Positions 24,634 through 33,103 are shown, numbered from the stretch's first letter. The stretch: 35,092 nt of DNA from Candidatus Melainabacteria bacterium (GCA_012965515.1 DTSE01000167.1:1-35092), one strand, 5' to 3'. Numbers and translations are program-made. Notes: generated by a model not told the origin, from the letters alone.

Positions 24634-25521
24634 CTACGAAATTACGACTTCAAGAGACTCTTCTACCGATTGCTTGATGGTTGCGCAAATCGCCTCAAGA
24701 GGCAGGTCATTTGGTAGCGGATCAAAGGGCCTTTCCACTTCTTCAGCAAGCAATTCAATACCGAAAATAAAGTACGAGGAAATAAGCATCATCGGAATGC
24801 TCCAGAAGTGAAAAGATGGAACCAAAAACCATGGCAAACATGCAACATTCAAAAGCAGCCCGAGCCAGAGAAGAAGCTTGTACGACCCGGCAATAGGCGA
24901 CTTCAGTATTCGCTCTGTAGAGCCACAAATATCCATGAGAGTTTTTGCATGCAGGTCAAGCTGTAGCTGCTCCCACTGATCGATTACTCCGTCTTTTCTC
25001 CATGTTTTGAGCTTCTTGTAGACCTCTTGGGCTATCGCCGAGGGAATATGTTGCTCATTATCAGGGATGGAAAGTGCAGACAATAAACCAGGATCTCGCT
25101 GGCAGCGCAGGTGTTCCTTAAGCGCAAAAGCGAAGCCGGAAATCAGTTTAGCAAATTCCAGACGTTGCGAATCATTCAAAGAATCAGCATAGCAGCGTGT
25201 TTTAATGGCTAGATTGCGGCTCTCATTTACCAACTGTCCCCAAAGCTTTCTAGCTTCCCACCAGCGCTCATACGCGCTGGAATTTCGAAAAATGAGAAGA
25301 AGCCCAATTACTGCACTAAGAAGCATCGCTCCATTCAGTTCAACGAACTTTGTGCCTTTGATATCGTGATTATCAATCAAACAAACAATCGCAGTGTATG
25401 TCACGACTGCAAAATTGATCTTCCAGAGCAAAAATCTACCTGGATTGAAATGGTCAATGAAGTGACCTAAGCGTTGCAACCAGCGAGGCGCGTCGCTTGT
25501 ACCAATAATTTCGCCTGCCAT
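24634..25521 (-). CDS. Bestrophin-family (YneE-like) membrane channel
   Basis: The start is set at ATG 25521 (MAGEIIG), with GGAAGG four bases upstream; a TTG at 25548 is an alternative. The 295 residues contain the bestrophin signature FRNSSAYERWWEARKLWG after the second membrane helix, and a C-terminal EEVERPFDPLPNDLPL, the family's conserved EEPFG..NDLPL region. Bacterial members form pentameric ion channels; some conduct cations such as sodium rather than anions. The gene lies 86 bases downstream of the Cys-rich paralogue at 25608, possibly in one unit. Direct links to metal handling are not shown. Confidence 0.9.
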   Translation of the reverse strand: MAGEIIGTSDAPRWLQRLGHFIDHFNPGRFLLWKINFAVVTYTAIVCLIDNHDIKGTKFVELNGAMLLSAVIGLLLIFRNSSAYERWWEARKLWGQLVNESRNLAIKTRCYADSLNDSQRLEFAKLISGFAFALKEHLRCQRDPGLLSALSIPDNEQHIPSAIAQEVYKKLKTWRKDGVIDQWEQLQLDLHAKTLMDICGSTERILKSPIAGSYKLLLWLGLLLNVACLPWFLVPSFHFWSIPMMLISSYFIFGIELLAEEVERPFDPLPNDLPLEAICATIKQSVEESLEVVIS

Positions 25522-25607
25522 CTGTCCTTCCTGAATACCGTTAACCAATGGCTATTGACCACCGCTCTAGACTTTGAATCATCGCATGCTCGCCACCAAA
25601 GCATTCA

Positions 25608-26147
25608 TCAAGAGGTTTTTCTGGACAGACTATAAATCAAGTTTTCATCGAGTCTAATCGAACCGTTGCGCTGAAGTTGAATAAGTCCTTTGCCGACATT
25701 TTCATCTTCAAGACAGATATGCAGGCTGCCGGTTTCCAGATGGGGAAACTCGCAACTCTCATCAAAAACCAGTGCCACAGAGCCGCTCTTTTCTATGATA
25801 GACATAACATTGTCGAGACTGTCCTGGCATTCCATACAATTGCACTGTTTTTCTGCATTTGACTGAAGACGAACCAAGTAAGCCATGAGAACACCTTTGT
25901 TTGTCAAAAAGTATGTAAGTCTTCTTTCCTTTACTTTGACTTCGTGAACAAGCAAGTTTTTCTTCATTACCTTCAATGCTTCAATGAGCGTTTCTATCTC
26001 GCAGCAAAGCACACGGTTGCGGTTTGCTAGCTCCAAATGATCATCATTTTTTAGTAAGCGTATCGGTCCGAACTTGTGAAGTTCATAGAGCAGATATGTA
26101 ATTGCATCTTGAATTGATGTCAGATATTCGTTTGAGCATTCGTGCAT
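25608..26147 (-). CDS. Unrecognised Cys-rich protein, paralogue A (possible metal-binding regulator)
   Basis: A 179-residue protein starts at ATG 26147, with GAGG six bases upstream. I do not recognise a named family. It is clearly paralogous to the product of 33104-33706. Shared features are a helix around LLYELHKFGPIRL; RVLCCEIETL; a winged-helix-like LTNKGVLMAYLVR; C-x-C-x2-C (CNCMEC); and a C-terminal CEFPHLETGSLHICLED. Conserved cysteines and histidines suggest a bound metal. A DNA-binding or sensing role would fit the winged-helix-like part but is inference. The promoter and operator upstream match those of the other paralogue's operon. Confidence 0.8.
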   Translation of the reverse strand: MHECSNEYLTSIQDAITYLLYELHKFGPIRLLKNDDHLELANRNRVLCCEIETLIEALKVMKKNLLVHEVKVKERRLTYFLTNKGVLMAYLVRLQSNAEKQCNCMECQDSLDNVMSIIEKSGSVALVFDESCEFPHLETGSLHICLEDENVGKGLIQLQRNGSIRLDENLIYSLSRKTS

Positions 26148-26267
26148 AGGAAACCTCGTTGACAGAAGGAGAATGAGCTGCTGCCGAGAAGCTCTTCCTT
26201 ATTCTCTAGATAGAGAAAAGAAGGTCAGCTTCTCAGCGCAACTTGTTTCCCCTTACAAAATCTATTA

Positions 26268-26290
26268 TTGAAAATGAATATCGTTTTTTG
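26268..26290. promoter_or_regulatory. Fur/Zur-like operator (box B)
   Basis: Core GAAAATGAATATCGTTTT, near-palindromic about its centre. It lies 21 bases downstream of the -10 box of paralogue A, so a bound regulator would act as a block just after transcription starts. Confidence 0.58.
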
Positions 26291-26311
26291 TGCGAACCTA
26301 CCAAGAACAGC

Positions 26312-26339
26312 ATCATAACTGAGCTTCAGCGATTGTCAA
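26312..26339 (-). promoter_or_regulatory. Promoter of paralogue A
   Basis: Minus strand TTGACA (26339-26334), 16-base spacer, TATGAT (26317-26312). The segment TTGACAATCGCTGAA is identical in the 34.3-kb promoter. Confidence 0.68.
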
Positions 26340-26446
26340 CCAACTCACGTCATACTTTTCTGCAAGAACAACTTAAGACAATAGGTCCGAAACATTGACA
26401 AACAGGCAGTTAGCACAACGCACTCGCAAATTTGATGCCAGATCGA

Positions 26447-26662
26447 TTTTTACTTTCGTGCAAATAATCTTCTGAATCGAAGAAAAAAATGGACTTTCAT
26501 CCTTTAAATAGGTAGTTACAGTTGACTGCCTGAGCCAATTGTTACGGCACTGACAATCGTTTTCAAAATCAACACAGCCTTGCAAAAAAAAATAGCCGGG
26601 CTAGAGCTTACGGAAAGACTTATCTGCATTGAATGCAAAAACTATTTGAACATTTGTGCATG
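26447..26662 (+). repeat. 18-bp motif copies in the 26-kb intergenic region
   Basis: TTTTTACTTTCGTGCAAA (26447-26464) and TTTGAACATTTGTGCATG (26645-26662) match the consensus TTTTKACATTYGTGCARA found at about ten other intergenic places to the right of 24.5 kb. Confidence 0.6.
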
Positions 26663-26994
26663 GCCACTTTCACCACACTTTCACGAAAAGTGAAATAGAT
26701 TCACTCTCAAAGCTAGCAGGGGCAATGGAAATGGGCATCAACAACTTACACATTTGTTCAATACATAGGCACCACAAATGGTGTCAAGCGATTGTCATAG
26801 GAATGAAAGATAGTAAGTGAAATTTCGTGACTTCCCATTTACTTCCAACCCAGTTGCAAATATTTTGATGTCAGAACTTACCAAATCAATCAGCTAATCA
26901 AATACGCCTTGCGGGAGCATGGCTCAACTGCGTGCACTACGCCTTAAGCACGCGCTCTAAAACATCAGAATTCTAAAACCAAAAGGAAATATTC

Positions 26995-27708
26995 ATGCAA
27001 GAAAACCCAAATCAAAATTTCGACACTCGTCTGGATTCAGGTTCGAATGACAACCCGGAAGGTTCCGGATTCACGCAGCAAGCTGCAACTTTGCTAGCCA
27101 GTAGAGAAGGTGCAGAGGAGCAAGCAAGCCAGCAAGCTGCCGAATTGCTTCAAAACGGATTGAAAGATGTAAGCGGTCCGAACGAATTGACAGGTATTCT
27201 TCAATTGATGACAGCGGCGCAACTAAAGCCGGAGATTGTTCAAAGCCAAGAATTCTTTTCGTACTTGAAGTCAATTGTTGGAGATGTTCCAAGCCCGCAT
27301 TCAGAGAGTGCTCATTTCAACCAGGCAGGGCAAGGAGACATTGCACAGACGGAGCAAGTCAGTTCGCCGGAAAATGCATCTCAAGCTGCGGAAGCAGAAG
27401 AGCCCACCGCTACACAAAAGGAATCTCAACCAGGTGATATCAACAATCAAGCGATGCAAATGATCCAGAATGGATTAGTAGCGATCGCATCAGGAGATAA
27501 GTTGACGGGCATTGTATCGCTCATGCAAGCGGCACAAGCAAACCCTTCCATTATTAGTGATGTGCGCTTCCAGAAGGCGCTGGCAGATGCTCTGAGCTAC
27601 AGCAACAGCAATAAACGAGTGCAGTCGACCGATGCATCATTCGCTTCAAGACAGAGCACCCAACCCGGCGTCGTATTGCCGGAGGCTAGCGTATCAGCTC
27701 TGAGTTGA
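26995..27708 (+). CDS. Hypothetical protein with two internal repeats
   Basis: A 237-residue soluble-looking protein starts at ATG 26995, with AAGGA seven bases upstream. It contains two copies of a 45-residue unit: QQAAELLQNGLKDVSGPNEL...GILQLMTAAQ at about 45-85, and NQAMQMIQNGLVAIASGDKL...GIVSLMQAAQ at about 148-190. They are joined by a Ser/Glu/Gln-rich linker. No signal peptide, no cysteine. The repeat resembles helical tandem repeats such as TPR in spirit (LTGIxxLMxAAQ), but I assign no family. A strong terminator follows at 27733. Confidence 0.72.
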   Translation: MQENPNQNFDTRLDSGSNDNPEGSGFTQQAATLLASREGAEEQASQQAAELLQNGLKDVSGPNELTGILQLMTAAQLKPEIVQSQEFFSYLKSIVGDVPSPHSESAHFNQAGQGDIAQTEQVSSPENASQAAEAEEPTATQKESQPGDINNQAMQMIQNGLVAIASGDKLTGIVSLMQAAQANPSIISDVRFQKALADALSYSNSNKRVQSTDASFASRQSTQPGVVLPEASVSALS

Positions 27709-27732
27709 AACACTTTTCTACTACAAATGCGA

Positions 27733-27765
27733 AAAGGCCGATCTGGTAAATCGGCCTTTCTTTTT
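27733..27765 (+). terminator. Rho-independent terminator
   Basis: Perfect ten-base stem AAAGGCCGAT (27733-27742) / ATCGGCCTTT (27750-27759), seven-base loop, then CTTTTT. It ends the 26995 gene and, read the other way, may also serve the convergent glycine-zipper gene. Confidence 0.92.
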
Positions 27766-27780
27766 CCCTCAGGATGAAGT

Positions 27781-28512
27781 CTATCTATGAAAGCGATAGT
27801 CGCGCTGTCGCTCATTGCTTCTGTCAATCTGGCGACCGATTACATTGCCGCCCAGAGCGCCAATCAGCGCGCCTGTTACACCGTTATGCCTGGCATTGCG
27901 TTCCCCTATAACACCGCCTGCGACACCGCCGACGATAGTGCCTATGACTTCAGCATTGTTGTTGCCTCTATGACCTGAAGAGTATCTGTCGTAGTCAGGA
28001 TATCGATTCTGTGGATAGGATCTATAAATGTCTCGACCTGGAAGATTGTGATTATCATTGCCCCAGCCGCCATTTCGAGGGTAAGGCAGCGGAGGGAAAT
28101 TGATGTCTACATCAATTCTTCCTCGTCCTCCATTAGGCGGATGATTGTCACGCATTCCGCCATTTGGATAGTTCCACCCACCTTGTCCGTAGCGTCCTTG
28201 GTCAATTTGTCCTACGCGTCTTTCGCGTCCGGGATAACCAACATATACCTGACCATTTTCGGTTATGGTCAGGTCATCGCCCATACCATTTCGCTCTGAA
28301 CGATTGATCTGTTGTGCAAGTTGCCTGAATGCATACCTATCTGTTCGGTAGATATCCTGCAGAACATTGGCAACTTCTCTGCCATTGCCAAAATCTAGCT
28401 CTCGAGCCATTTCTCGCGCAGGGTTCGTTTGTCCCCTGTAAAAATCATCTCTCGTCACAAGTCGAACCTCACGCATAAAGGGAGATTCAATAAAACGAGA
28501 GTACTGTGACAA
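27781..28512 (-). CDS. Glycine-zipper protein with Gly/Asn/Pro/Arg-rich linker
   Basis: The 243-residue frame begins at a TTG (28512); an ATG at 28476 (MREVRLVTRDDFYRG) is also possible, and neither has a good ribosome-binding site. Residues 13-75 are charged and helical, 105-180 are rich in Gly, Asn, Pro, Arg and Tyr. Residues 187-230 are a glycine zipper (IGTIVGGVAGGVIGERN, GALIGALGGNVIGRQID) as in outer-membrane or membrane-perturbing proteins. There is no signal peptide or lipobox, which is odd for that domain. Its role is unknown. Confidence 0.68.
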   Translation of the reverse strand: MSQYSRFIESPFMREVRLVTRDDFYRGQTNPAREMARELDFGNGREVANVLQDIYRTDRYAFRQLAQQINRSERNGMGDDLTITENGQVYVGYPGRERRVGQIDQGRYGQGGWNYPNGGMRDNHPPNGGRGRIDVDINFPPLPYPRNGGWGNDNHNLPGRDIYRSYPQNRYPDYDRYSSGHRGNNNAEVIGTIVGGVAGGVIGERNARHNGVTGALIGALGGNVIGRQIDRSNERQRDYRFHR

Positions 28513-28569
28513 CCACGTGACACAATGAAGACAGCCTCCCTGTGCGACGCAGCGCTGGAACGTTCAAAG

Positions 28570-28631
28570 ATTTTTTACTTTGATGCAGATTCAAAATGCG
28601 CTTGATGTCTAAATCTGCACAAAAGACAAAA
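28570..28631. repeat. Two opposed copies of the 18-bp motif
   Basis: A plus-strand copy (TTTTTTACTTTGATGCAGA, from about 28570) and a minus-strand copy (TTTTGTCTTTTGTGCAG, 28631-28615) face each other in the gap upstream of the glycine-zipper gene. Confidence 0.5.
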
Positions 28632-28654
28632 TTATTGCAACAACTGTGCGGAGT

Positions 28655-29296
28655 TTAATCGTCCATGACGATACTTTGACCGCCGACAAAACCAATTTCT
28701 CTCAACGCCTTCATCAGACGATCTCTTTGCACAAGTGAGAGCTTTGCCGCCTGCATCTGGGCATTATTTAGCTTGCCACTTTCAAAAGCAGCTCGAAACA
28801 AATCAATAAGAATACGTCTTTCTATTAATTCAACATCGAAAATATCAACAAATGTCCAGAGCAAATTTGTCACTTGCAAACCGTGAATTATCTCAATTCT
28901 GTCCGAGTCTAAATGACGTCTGAAAAACCGGCATCTAAATGGAGGCAGAGAGTTTCTTCTAAAATTTCTAGGGACAATTACATCAAGATGAGCAGGCACT
29001 GTTTGAATAATATTGTGAAGATAGAGGGCGGTCGTAAATGCAAAGACTCCGGCCATCTCTCCGTTTTTGTCTTCCGTCCAAAGTTGGGTGACAATGTAGT
29101 CTTCTCTATGGCAAGAGAGAACCGGGAAATATTTGAATCGAAAAATGCTCCTGACGTTTCTCAGCCATTCACCTTTTCGGACGTAATAGACCTGCAGCTG
29201 CCTTGAATAACCACAGTTCGCTGCCTGATTCGCAGTGAAGAACCCTTCCTGCATTAGCGCAAGCTGATACAAGCGATCGTAGTCAGGCTTTTTCAT
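28655..29296 (-). CDS. AbiEi-like (type IV antitoxin) winged-helix protein, no toxin gene nearby
   Basis: The start is taken as ATG 29296 (MKKPDYDRLYQLAL), where the AbiEi N-terminal domain begins; the frame is open to 29425. The 213 residues match AbiEi-like proteins: an N-terminal helix-turn-helix (QEGFFTANQAANCGYSRQLQVYYVRKGEWLRNV), then IFRFKYFPVLSC, FAFTTALYLHNI, and a C-terminal helical part. In AbiE systems AbiEi represses its operon and neutralises the nucleotidyltransferase toxin AbiEii. No AbiEii-like gene is adjacent, so this is an orphan regulator or a stand-alone relative. The neighbouring divergent gene is MgtC-like. Confidence 0.75.
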   Translation of the reverse strand: MKKPDYDRLYQLALMQEGFFTANQAANCGYSRQLQVYYVRKGEWLRNVRSIFRFKYFPVLSCHREDYIVTQLWTEDKNGEMAGVFAFTTALYLHNIIQTVPAHLDVIVPRNFRRNSLPPFRCRFFRRHLDSDRIEIIHGLQVTNLLWTFVDIFDVELIERRILIDLFRAAFESGKLNNAQMQAAKLSLVQRDRLMKALREIGFVGGQSIVMDD

Positions 29297-29428
29297 ATGC
29301 CGGTATTTCTCATCGATTTTCAGTTTTGCAGCAAGCCGGGTGAAGTGCAAGGGCAATACCGCCAAATCAGTAAATAAGCCGGAATTGCTTGCATGAAAGT
29401 ACAAACAATCAGACAAAACTGACAAATA

Positions 29429-29446
29429 CTTTTGACAAATATGCGA
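29429..29446 (+). repeat. 18-bp motif copy between the AbiEi-like and MgtC-like genes
   Basis: CTTTTGACAAATATGCGA, with TTTTGACATTAAACGAAA about 38 bases later. Both are imperfect matches to the recurring motif. Confidence 0.4.
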
Positions 29447-29524
29447 CCACGGATTGATTTCCAGTGAATTTTGACATTAAACGAAACTGAGATATGATGC
29501 GGTTTTCAATTGAACACGCAAGCC

Positions 29525-29545
29525 GACAACGGTGTTCATTTTCAA
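29525..29545. promoter_or_regulatory. Fur/Zur-like operator (box C) upstream of the MgtC-like gene
   Basis: Read on the minus strand it starts TTGAAAATGAACACCGTT, matching box B at nearly every position of its left half. It lies about 40 bases before the MgtC-like start codon. Confidence 0.5.
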
Positions 29546-29585
29546 TGCGATTCTAATACAGTCAGACTGAAAAGGAAGCAATCAA

Positions 29586-30065
29586 ATGGACTGGCAACTT
29601 GAACTTGTTATGGCTGTGCGTGCCGTTTTAGCAGCTATTCTTGGCGGCATCATTGGCTTCGAAAGAGAATTGCACAAGCACGACGCCGGCATCAGAACAT
29701 ATGCTGCCGTAGCTGTCGGATCCTGTGTATTCGGCTTAGTATCGATGCATTCGCAGGGAGCCACAGCTGGAGATTCAAGAATTTCTGCACAGATTGTCAG
29801 CGGCATAGGATTTATTTGCGCCGGAGTAATTATGCGTGGACAAGGTGGACGCACCATAGGTCTAACTACGGCCGCAACCATCTGGGCAACAGCATCGATA
29901 GGTTTGACTATAGCTTACGGAATGTACGTGCTCGGTGTTCTCACAACGATCATTACCTTTTCTCTTTTAGCAGTTCACGACACGCCTTATTGGAAAAAAA
30001 TGTCGAAGAAAGATCACCTGCATAAGCCGGGAAGTTCGCATCATGACCACCAGGACGACGACTAG
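29586..30065 (+). CDS. MgtC/SapB-family membrane protein
   Basis: A 159-residue protein starts at ATG 29586, with AAGGAAG seven bases upstream. It has four to five membrane helices and the MgtC hallmarks: GGIIGFERELHKHDAGIRTY, QIVSGIGFICAGVIM and GLTTAATIWATASIGL. Family members support growth at low magnesium or act on the F-type ATPase in pathogens; others are uncharacterised. The C-terminus ends in a His/Asp-rich run (SSHHDHQDDD) that could bind a divalent metal. An operator-like box lies upstream. Confidence 0.9.
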   Translation: MDWQLELVMAVRAVLAAILGGIIGFERELHKHDAGIRTYAAVAVGSCVFGLVSMHSQGATAGDSRISAQIVSGIGFICAGVIMRGQGGRTIGLTTAATIWATASIGLTIAYGMYVLGVLTTIITFSLLAVHDTPYWKKMSKKDHLHKPGSSHHDHQDDD

Positions 30066-30133
30066 ATTTGGAAAGTTTTTTACTCTGATATCAAAAATTA
30101 CTACCTTTTTTAGTAGACAATGTGCAAAGGAAA

Positions 30134-30185
30134 TCGACCAGAAAACGCTTGACTGCAATGCAGTCGCGGTGCGCTTTCTGGTCGA
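30134..30185. repeat. 52-bp near-perfect inverted repeat with inner palindrome
   Basis: TCGACCAGAAAACGC (30134-30148) pairs with GCGCTTTCTGGTCGA (30171-30185) at 14 of 15 positions. In the centre GACTGCAATGCAGTC (30151-30165) is itself palindromic except for its middle base. It lies between the convergent MgtC-like and CDF genes, with no T-run on either side. Confidence 0.72.
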
Positions 30186-30200
30186 CCGAAATTCATATTG

Positions 30201-31121
30201 TTACGTTACTTTAGCACAGGAGGCTTCGTCAGATTTGCAGTTTTTCTGCTCCACTTGCAGCGTGCTGTGATGCAGACCAAATTCCTCCTGGGCAATTTTG
30301 GATATCTTCGCAAGAAGAATATCCGGATCGGCAGCCTCATCAATAAGGACGTGAGCGGTCAAAGCATCGCGTCCAGAAGTGATTGTCCAGACGTGTAAGT
30401 CGTGGACATCAAGCACGCCTTCGACTGCCATTATCGAGCTTTGAAGTTTCTCAAGGTTGACCCCATTTGGAGTGCCTTCCATGAGGATATGAACGCAGTC
30501 CTTGATGAGCTTCCAGGTGCGCGGCAGAATCATCAAGCCAATGACGCCAGACACAATCGGGTCGACAATGGTCCAGCCGGTAAACATGATGATGAGCGAG
30601 GCAGCAATAACGGCGACTGACCCCAAAAGGTCGCTCATTACCTCCAGATAGGCAGCCTTTGCATTGAGCGAACCGTCCGACGAGTCGGACAGTAGCTTAA
30701 CGCCGATGAGATTGACGATAAGTCCGCCCACCGCAACAAGCAACATTGGCCCTGTGAGAATTTCAGGCGGGTTGGTGAATCGTTGATACGCCTCGTAAAG
30801 GATGTACAGAGACAACCCGATGAGAACGAGACCATTGACAAGCGCCGCTAAGATCTCAGTTCGGTAGTAGCCGAAGGTTTTGCGCTTGCTGGGTGGCTTT
30901 GCGGCAAACCAGACAGCAAAAAGTGCAAGCATCAGGCCGGCTGAGTCGCCCAGCATATGCCCGGCATCTGCAATCAGTGCAAGACTACCGGTGTAAAGAC
31001 CGCCAATTACTTCTACGGCCATGAAGGTGAAGGTCAAAGCGAGAACGGTTTTCATCGCTGTTTTGTTCTTCTTGCGAAGCGCCGCGAAGTCACCGTGATT
31101 GTGATTGTGTTCGTGAGACAT
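30201..31121 (-). CDS. CDF cation efflux protein, second copy
   Basis: The start is set at ATG 31121 (MSHEHNHNHGDF), with GGAG six bases upstream; the frame extends to 31247 but that would add an unrelated, non-conserved N-terminus. The 306 residues show the CDF plan: a His-rich N-terminus, LIADAGHMLGDSAGL, AYLEVMSDLLGSVAVI, and VHDLHVWTITSGRDAL in the cytoplasmic domain. It aligns well with the product of 23512-24396, with a Cys-containing tail (CKSDEASCAKVT) that the other lacks. The two genes look like an in-locus duplication rather than a recent one. Confidence 0.92.
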   Translation of the reverse strand: MSHEHNHNHGDFAALRKKNKTAMKTVLALTFTFMAVEVIGGLYTGSLALIADAGHMLGDSAGLMLALFAVWFAAKPPSKRKTFGYYRTEILAALVNGLVLIGLSLYILYEAYQRFTNPPEILTGPMLLVAVGGLIVNLIGVKLLSDSSDGSLNAKAAYLEVMSDLLGSVAVIAASLIIMFTGWTIVDPIVSGVIGLMILPRTWKLIKDCVHILMEGTPNGVNLEKLQSSIMAVEGVLDVHDLHVWTITSGRDALTAHVLIDEAADPDILLAKISKIAQEEFGLHHSTLQVEQKNCKSDEASCAKVT

Positions 31122-31576
31122 GGTGTTCTCCATCTTTCTAAACCAACACGTCTTCCTTGCAAGGAAGCTCAGAGTGCTCGAAGTGACAGGCACGCGTTTG
31201 GTTTGGTTTGGATGTGGTGAGTCTGAAAAAGGGGTTGAAAAAGACATGTAAAAACTATGCGATCTCTAAAAGGCAAATCAATCGGAAAGGTGCAACAGAG
31301 AAGCATTTTGAGAGAACGGTCTAAAAAAACTTGAGTACTCATAAGCAAAAGTGTCGAAATCTCATCTCGCAACACTTCATAGAGGTCGAGCAAAAGCGAT
31401 AGCTGATCGCTCATTGCGCAGATAGCGAAGCGAAAAGCAGAGAAATGAATTGCATCTGTAAAACGGTATTCAAGACATTGCGGAGATACGCTAAGCAAGT
31501 TTTGAAGAGGGTTTTAAATCATTGCAACATCTGATCACTTTTGACATTTGTGCAGAACTAAAAGCGAAAACCATGT
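31122..31576. other. Intergenic gap of about 455 bases, one motif copy, no supported gene
   Basis: It holds TTTTGACATTTGTGCAGA (31539-31556), the best-matching copy of the recurring motif, and a GGTTT-type short direct repeat near 31198-31210. A 109-codon minus-strand frame (31169-31498) has no start signal and a low-quality product. Confidence 0.45.
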
Positions 31577-33061
31577 TCATTTACGCGTGTAGAAAAATGC
31601 CGAATCTTTGATCAAATGCCAGCGCTTTAAGTCGATTTTTTTTACAAGCACCCAATTTTTTTCAAGACGATCATGAAAGTTTTCATCAGCCGTACATCCG
31701 GGAAACGGCTCGCCGATATATATGAGCGAATCGCCAGTGTAGGCTCTCAAAGCTCTGTAGGCCATCTCGTCATTTAATGGCGGCCAACATAGAAACAATG
31801 TGCGATCCGGATGATATGCAACGGTGGTTTCGGTGGCTGGTAAAACTTCTGTCCAGCTGTTAGTTTTCAACGTATAACCATTGCGTCCTGTTGCAGATGG
31901 GGCAAAATCATATGCGATGATATCGGCACCTCTATTTCTCAAAAGTGCCGCCCAATATCCTGTACCGGCACCAATTTCAACCAGCGGTCCAACCTCTGCA
32001 ATCGCTTTCAAAACGTTCTTTGAGGGGATCGCCCATGAATACTTGCGTACCATCAGGTTCCTGCAAAAGCGGCGCATGTCGCTCGAGCTGTAGTACTCTT
32101 GCAGAGAATCAAAAATTTCTTCCAAAGGATTGCAGCCGTTTTGTAAATCATCAGATACGACCTGCTTCTCGGTGATACCAGGCAAGGTCCATGTTGAATC
32201 TCTATCGAAGTTTATCGAGAAATCAAAAAGAGACACAGCGTCATCGAGCCAACCCCAATAGAGGAAGATACTGCCAAGCTGAACTGCACAATTGGCAATC
32301 GTAGTGAGCGAATCCGTATCTTTTGTCAAAAGAGCTTTTTTTAAAACAGCCTCAGCTTCGCCATATTTGCCCATTTCTGTGTAGGCGACTGCTAGATCTT
32401 CAAAAGCATGCAACTTCAGCCTAGAGCGAGTGGCATCAAGCAAGTCGCAAGCGGACTTAAGATAGCCTTCTGCCAAATCGTAGCTACCCATGGTGACGAG
32501 CAAACAACCTAATCTGGTGACTGCCTGTGCATAACTCAAAGTGGAGCTTGGTGTTTTCTCAAAGTTAGCCTTGCGGATAGTCACTGCTCGGGTGAGACAA
32601 TTTTGCGCATCTACATTGGCGCCTCTTGAAGCCAGATACTCAGAAAAATTCATGAGTAAATCAGCAATTTCAGGATGATTCGGTCCGAGCTGTTGCAACC
32701 TCAATGCCACCAGGCGCTCATATACAGGCGCCAGCAAAACATTATAATCACTGAGCCATGAACTCCAGCGAAGCAAAAGCCTATTCAAAGTCTCCAGCAC
32801 TTGAGGATGATCCGGTCCAAGCGATCTTGCTTGAATATCAAGGAGTTTTTGCAACTCAGACATACAGTCGCTTGAGTTGAAGACCCTCGATTCAAGTGCT
32901 TCTACAAAGTCTTTGCCATCTGCCAAATCAACTAGGTTCAGCGCTTGGACAGCAAGTTCGTCTGCTATGCTGAGATTGCCAGTAACTCGGGCTGTCAAAG
33001 CAGATGTTGCAAGACCCAACGCTTTTTGCGAGATCTTCTCGGGGTCTTTTTTCTTATCCAT
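31577..33061 (-). CDS. Kinesin-light-chain-type TPR protein fused to a SAM-dependent methyltransferase-like domain
   Basis: A 494-residue protein starts at ATG 33061. Residues 60-290 carry TPR units of the kinesin-light-chain kind (SLGPDHPQVLETLNRLL, QLGPNHPEIADLLMNFSEYLASRG, MGKYGEAEAVLKKAL). Residues about 355-494 are a class I methyltransferase-like domain with VEIGAGTGYWAALL (361-374), acidic D385, CWPPLND (425-431), which resembles a motif IV, and a strand-rich end. The substrate cannot be told from sequence. The gene follows paralogue B by 42 bases and probably shares its transcript. Confidence 0.82.
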   Translation of the reverse strand: MDKKKDPEKISQKALGLATSALTARVTGNLSIADELAVQALNLVDLADGKDFVEALESRVFNSSDCMSELQKLLDIQARSLGPDHPQVLETLNRLLLRWSSWLSDYNVLLAPVYERLVALRLQQLGPNHPEIADLLMNFSEYLASRGANVDAQNCLTRAVTIRKANFEKTPSSTLSYAQAVTRLGCLLVTMGSYDLAEGYLKSACDLLDATRSRLKLHAFEDLAVAYTEMGKYGEAEAVLKKALLTKDTDSLTTIANCAVQLGSIFLYWGWLDDAVSLFDFSINFDRDSTWTLPGITEKQVVSDDLQNGCNPLEEIFDSLQEYYSSSDMRRFCRNLMVRKYSWAIPSKNVLKAIAEVGPLVEIGAGTGYWAALLRNRGADIIAYDFAPSATGRNGYTLKTNSWTEVLPATETTVAYHPDRTLFLCWPPLNDEMAYRALRAYTGDSLIYIGEPFPGCTADENFHDRLEKNWVLVKKIDLKRWHLIKDSAFFYTRK

Positions 33062-33103
33062 AGTAAAAGTGTCCGTGGATTCCAGAGAGTAGCGCCGTTC
33101 ACC

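Larger units (their letters stand above)
26148..26994. other. Long intergenic region (about 850 bases) rich in regulatory signals, no supported gene
   Basis: It holds the promoter and operator of paralogue A (26268-26339), three copies of the 18-bp motif family (26447-26464, 26645-26662, and a weaker one at 26746-26760), and a perfect 13-base palindrome TGCATTGAATGCA (26625-26637). It also has TTTCAC-N5-GTGAAA just after 26680. A 70-codon minus-strand frame (26373-26585) has no start signal. The gap may host a small RNA. Confidence 0.45.

Noticed and set aside
26373..26585. 70-codon Cys-containing minus-strand frame in the 26-kb gap
   Set aside because: No start signal, and it overlaps a copy of the 18-bp motif.
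27486..27493. GCGATCGC (cyanobacterial HIP1-type octamer) as a taxonomic marker
   Set aside because: Only a single copy was noticed in the window, which gives no evidence of HIP1 enrichment.
23512..31121. Glu in place of His in the second CDF metal site as a novelty
   Set aside because: E-x3-D at this position is, to my recollection, common among bacterial CzcD-type proteins, so it is not evidence of unusual selectivity.
31169..31498. 109-codon minus-strand frame between the CDF and TPR-methyltransferase genes
   Set aside because: No ribosome-binding site and an unremarkable, low-quality sequence.
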